NCBI RefSeq assembly: GCF_018500155.2
Contig: NZ_JAHBAK020000028.1
Location: 1-64,000, forward strand
Reading direction: 5' to 3'
Source of the DNA: Polynucleobacter sp.
Lineage (GTDB): Bacteria > Pseudomonadota > Gammaproteobacteria > Burkholderiales > Burkholderiaceae
DNA: 64,000 nt
Shown: positions 61,497-64,000 of the stretch, in pieces
Position numbering within the stretch: the stretch's first letter is position 1
How the letters are laid out: each line of letters starts with the position of its first letter
The notes under the pieces: model-generated
Database searches by the model: none
Seen by the model: the letters and a program-made list of their open reading frames with translations, nothing else
What the model was told of the DNA's origin: nothing
Program-made: the position numbers and the translations under genes

Positions 61497-61520
61497 ATTA
61501 TCGATTCTGATGTTTACTGA

Positions 61521-62234
61521 TTATGAAAAAGTCAGTCGACTCACGCCGGTTGCATTACTTACCAGCAAAACATCGGCCTTTTCTTTCGCAAATAAGCCCA
61601 CAGTGATGACGCCTGCAATTTGATTAATCTGTGACTCCAGCTTGACTGGATCAGTTATGGATAGTCCGGCAATATCCAAAATCCATCCGCCATTGTCAGT
61701 CACAAACGGTTCACTAGGAGTTTGATTCAAATCCGCACGAGTACTTTTAGCTAGGCGCAAAGTCACTTTTCCACCTAATCTCTCTAGCTCTTTGGTGACT
61801 ACACCTTTTGCTAACGGAATAATTTCTACTGGCAGCGCAAAGTTCCCCAAAACTGCCACTTGCTTAGAGGAATCGCAAATACAGATAAATTGTTTAGCCA
61901 TAGAAGCGATAATTTTTTCGCGGGTCAGCGCTCCACCACCTCCTTTAATCATATTGCCGGCAGGGTCTATCTCATCTGCCCCATCAACATAAGCCGGAAG
62001 ACTCTGCACAAGATTTGGGTCCAGCACTTTAAAGCCATGCTTTAATAAACGTTCTGTTGTGGCATTCGAGCTAGACACGGTACCAACAAAATGATCTTTG
62101 TGGGGCGCTAAAGCATCAATAAAGCAATTTGCTGTAGAGCCGGTTCCAATACCCAAAATTTGTCCGGCAGGAAGTTTTAAAACTTCATCTTTTGCAGCCT
62201 CTCCCACCATTTGCTTCAGTTGATCCTGATTCAT
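61521..62234 (-). CDS. rpiA: Ribose-5-phosphate isomerase A
   Basis: ORF 237 aa; GIGTGSTANCFIDAL, VDGADEIDPAGNMIKGGGGALTREKI. Confidence 0.96.
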   Translation of the reverse strand: MNQDQLKQMVGEAAKDEVLKLPAGQILGIGTGSTANCFIDALAPHKDHFVGTVSSSNATTERLLKHGFKVLDPNLVQSLPAYVDGADEIDPAGNMIKGGGGALTREKIIASMAKQFICICDSSKQVAVLGNFALPVEIIPLAKGVVTKELERLGGKVTLRLAKSTRADLNQTPSEPFVTDNGGWILDIAGLSITDPVKLESQINQIAGVITVGLFAKEKADVLLVSNATGVSRLTFS

Positions 62235-62343
62235 ATATCTACAAATTGCCTTTACTAGAACCCGTTAATTAATACGTCTATCATATGATATTGGGCAGAA
62301 ACTTACTAAAGAACCGTTTTTTTAGCCATTTACAGATCAAACC

Positions 62344-63321
62344 ATGAATAGTGCCACCGCAGGAACCACTCAACTAGAGCAGCTAAAAAGATTCACTACT
62401 GTTGTGGCTGATACAGGTGATTTTGAGCGTATGCAGGCATTTACGCCGCAAGATGCAACTACCAATCCCTCCCTTATCCTCAAAGCTGCCCAACAGAGCA
62501 ACTATCAATCCCTGGTACGTTCTGTAAAAGCGGCTCATCCCAATTTAAGTGCTACTGAATTAGTCGACTACATCTTGGTTGCTTTTGGATTGGAGATTCT
62601 AAAAATTGTTCCTGGACGAGTCTCTACAGAAGTGGATGCCCGCCTTTCATTTGATACTAAGGCGACGGTTACTAAGGCCAAACACATCATTGCCTTATAT
62701 GAATCTCACGGTATTGATCGTAAGCGAATTTTGATCAAGCTAGCAGGGACTTGGGAAGGAATTGCAGCCGCAAAACAATTAGAGACAGAAGGCATTCATT
62801 GCAATATGACCCTGCTCTTCTCTTTAGTACAAGCTGCTGCCTGCGGAGCAGCGAATGCGCAATTGATTTCACCATTTGTGGGTCGCATTACGGATTGGTA
62901 CAAAGCAAAATTGGGAAGCGCATGGAACGATGTCAGCAATGGCGGCCCTAATGATCCCGGGGTGACATCTGTCAAACGTATCTTTCACTATTACAAGCAT
63001 TTTGGCATCCCTACCGAGATCATGGGTGCGAGCTTTCGTAATACCAGCCAGATTTTGGAGTTAGCAGGGTGCGACCTACTGACTATCAGCCCAGAATTAT
63101 TAACCCAGTTAAGCGCTAGCAACGATCTTGTAAGTAAAAAATTAGATGCGGCGAATGCCCAAAAGGCTTTGAGCGAAGAAAATATTGTGCCATTGAAGCT
63201 TGATGAATCTGCCTTTCGACTGCAGCTAAACAATGATGCTATGGCAACCGAAAAATTGGCCGAAGGTATTCGTAATTTCTGTATCGATACAGAAAAATTG
63301 GAGGAATTGCTAGCAAACTAA
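62344..63321 (+). CDS. tal: Transaldolase
   Basis: ORF 325 aa; [43 protein letters not shown]. Confidence 0.96.
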   Translation: MNSATAGTTQLEQLKRFTTVVADTGDFERMQAFTPQDATTNPSLILKAAQQSNYQSLVRSVKAAHPNLSATELVDYILVAFGLEILKIVPGRVSTEVDARLSFDTKATVTKAKHIIALYESHGIDRKRILIKLAGTWEGIAAAKQLETEGIHCNMTLLFSLVQAAACGAANAQLISPFVGRITDWYKAKLGSAWNDVSNGGPNDPGVTSVKRIFHYYKHFGIPTEIMGASFRNTSQILELAGCDLLTISPELLTQLSASNDLVSKKLDAANAQKALSEENIVPLKLDESAFRLQLNNDAMATEKLAEGIRNFCIDTEKLEELLAN

Positions 63322-63343
63322 ATTGCTAGCAATACGCATTGGC

Positions 63344-63529
63344 CTACTTCTTGGCAGTATTAATACCAAGCAAAGAATAGGCTGGGCAATTACCCATCAT
63401 TCCTGTTAGCAAGGGAATAATCCCAATCCAAGCCCATGGTCCAGTAATACCAAAGCCTGCCAAACCCATCAAAGTAACGCCAACGGTCATGCGCAAAACA
63501 CGATCTGTGTGACCCATATTGCATTTCAT
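63344..63529 (-). CDS. DUF2892-like small inner-membrane protein
   Basis: ORF 61 aa; CNMGHTDRVLRMTVGVTLMGLAGF...GNCPAYSLLGINT. Confidence 0.85.
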   Translation of the reverse strand: MKCNMGHTDRVLRMTVGVTLMGLAGFGITGPWAWIGIIPLLTGMMGNCPAYSLLGINTAKK

Positions 63530-63539
63530 AGCAACCTCT

Positions 63540-63998
63540 CTAGTGATTTTTTACTAAACGTTGTCTTAATACTTCATATAAGCATACGCCACTTGCAACA
63601 GAAACATTCAAACTAGATACCACACCCTGCATCGGTATCCTCACAAGCTCATCGCAGGTTTCACGGGTAAGCCGGCGCATACCTTCTCCTTCAGCGCCCA
63701 TCACAATCGCAATAGGACCTGTGAGATCTATGTCGTAAATCGATTTTGTGGCCTCATCATCAGTGCCAATGAGCCATACACCTGCATCCTGCATTTCTTT
63801 CATACTGCGCACAAGATTGGTTACCGTGATAACTGGCATAACTTCTGAAGCGCCACTGGAAACTTTACTCACCGTGGCATTAATCGAGGCAGAACGATCC
63901 TTCGGGGTCACGACTGCATCAACGCCCGCCCCATCGGCAACCCGTAGACATGCTCCAAAATTATGGGGGTCGGTTATGCCATCCAATATCAAGAACAA
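63540..63998 (-). CDS. rlmB: 23S rRNA (guanosine-2'-O-)-methyltransferase (SpoU family), 5' part beyond right edge
   Basis: [67 protein letters not shown]; frame open at the window end. Confidence 0.93.
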   Translation of the reverse strand: MFLILDGITDPHNFGACLRVADGAGVDAVVTPKDRSASINATVSKVSSGASEVMPVITVTNLVRSMKEMQDAGVWLIGTDDEATKSIYDIDLTGPIAIVMGAEGEGMRRLTRETCDELVRIPMQGVVSSLNVSVASGVCLYEVLRQRLVKNH

Positions 63999-64000
63999 AG

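Noticed and set aside
61456-61509. Short ORF MANNPMGIPRRVFYYRF inside the terminator of the RNA candidate
   Set aside because: No SD, encoded by the terminator hairpin itself; most likely chance.
1-64000. CRISPR arrays, tRNA/rRNA genes, IS elements, prophage, defence islands
   Set aside because: No regular spaced repeats, no cloverleaf sequences, and no transposase, integrase or defence-type proteins in the ORF set; the window is almost entirely housekeeping genes.

Overview
The window reads as core chromosome of a low-GC betaproteobacterium. Gene content and order suggest Burkholderiaceae, Polynucleobacter-like (inference only). I recognise about 50 protein genes. Main blocks: a colinear minus-strand run gntR/sdhCDAB-sdhE-gltA-leuC-(small lipoprotein)-leuD-leuB-asd-fimV-like-truA-trpF(partial), divergent from mdh; a plus-strand run from a methionine-type aminotransferase to pyrD and an IclR regulator; the pyruvate dehydrogenase operon aceE-aceF-lpdA; a FixL/FixJ-like two-component pair followed by folD and prlC; glnA-ntrB-ntrC-xthA; a beta-propeller / NodB-deacetylase / fatty-acid hydroxylase / EI24 / MoCF-domain cluster; hrpA, argA, yggX, rpiA, tal and rlmB (partial). 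I see no tRNA, rRNA, CRISPR array, prophage or IS element. Two observations deserve the most attention. (1) The NtrC-like regulator carries three substitutions at hallmark AAA+/sigma54 positions (GAFTGA to GAFPGA, Walker B DE to GE, and the glutamate-switch Asn to Ser), while NtrC-type dyad sites remain upstream of glnA. This suggests a sigma54-independent NtrC. (2) A ~160-nt intergenic RNA candidate lies between yggX and rpiA. It has its own TTGACA-N17-TAGGAT promoter, a 13-bp closing stem starting at the predicted 5' end, two inner hairpins (one GAAA tetraloop), a competing 3' hairpin and a perfect 11-bp intrinsic terminator. Further leads: a 10-bp tandem G-tract repeat in the sdhC leader, a nearly leaderless argA, a NodB deacetylase lacking its usual metal-ligand Asp, a pyrD tail duplication and several operator-like dyads.
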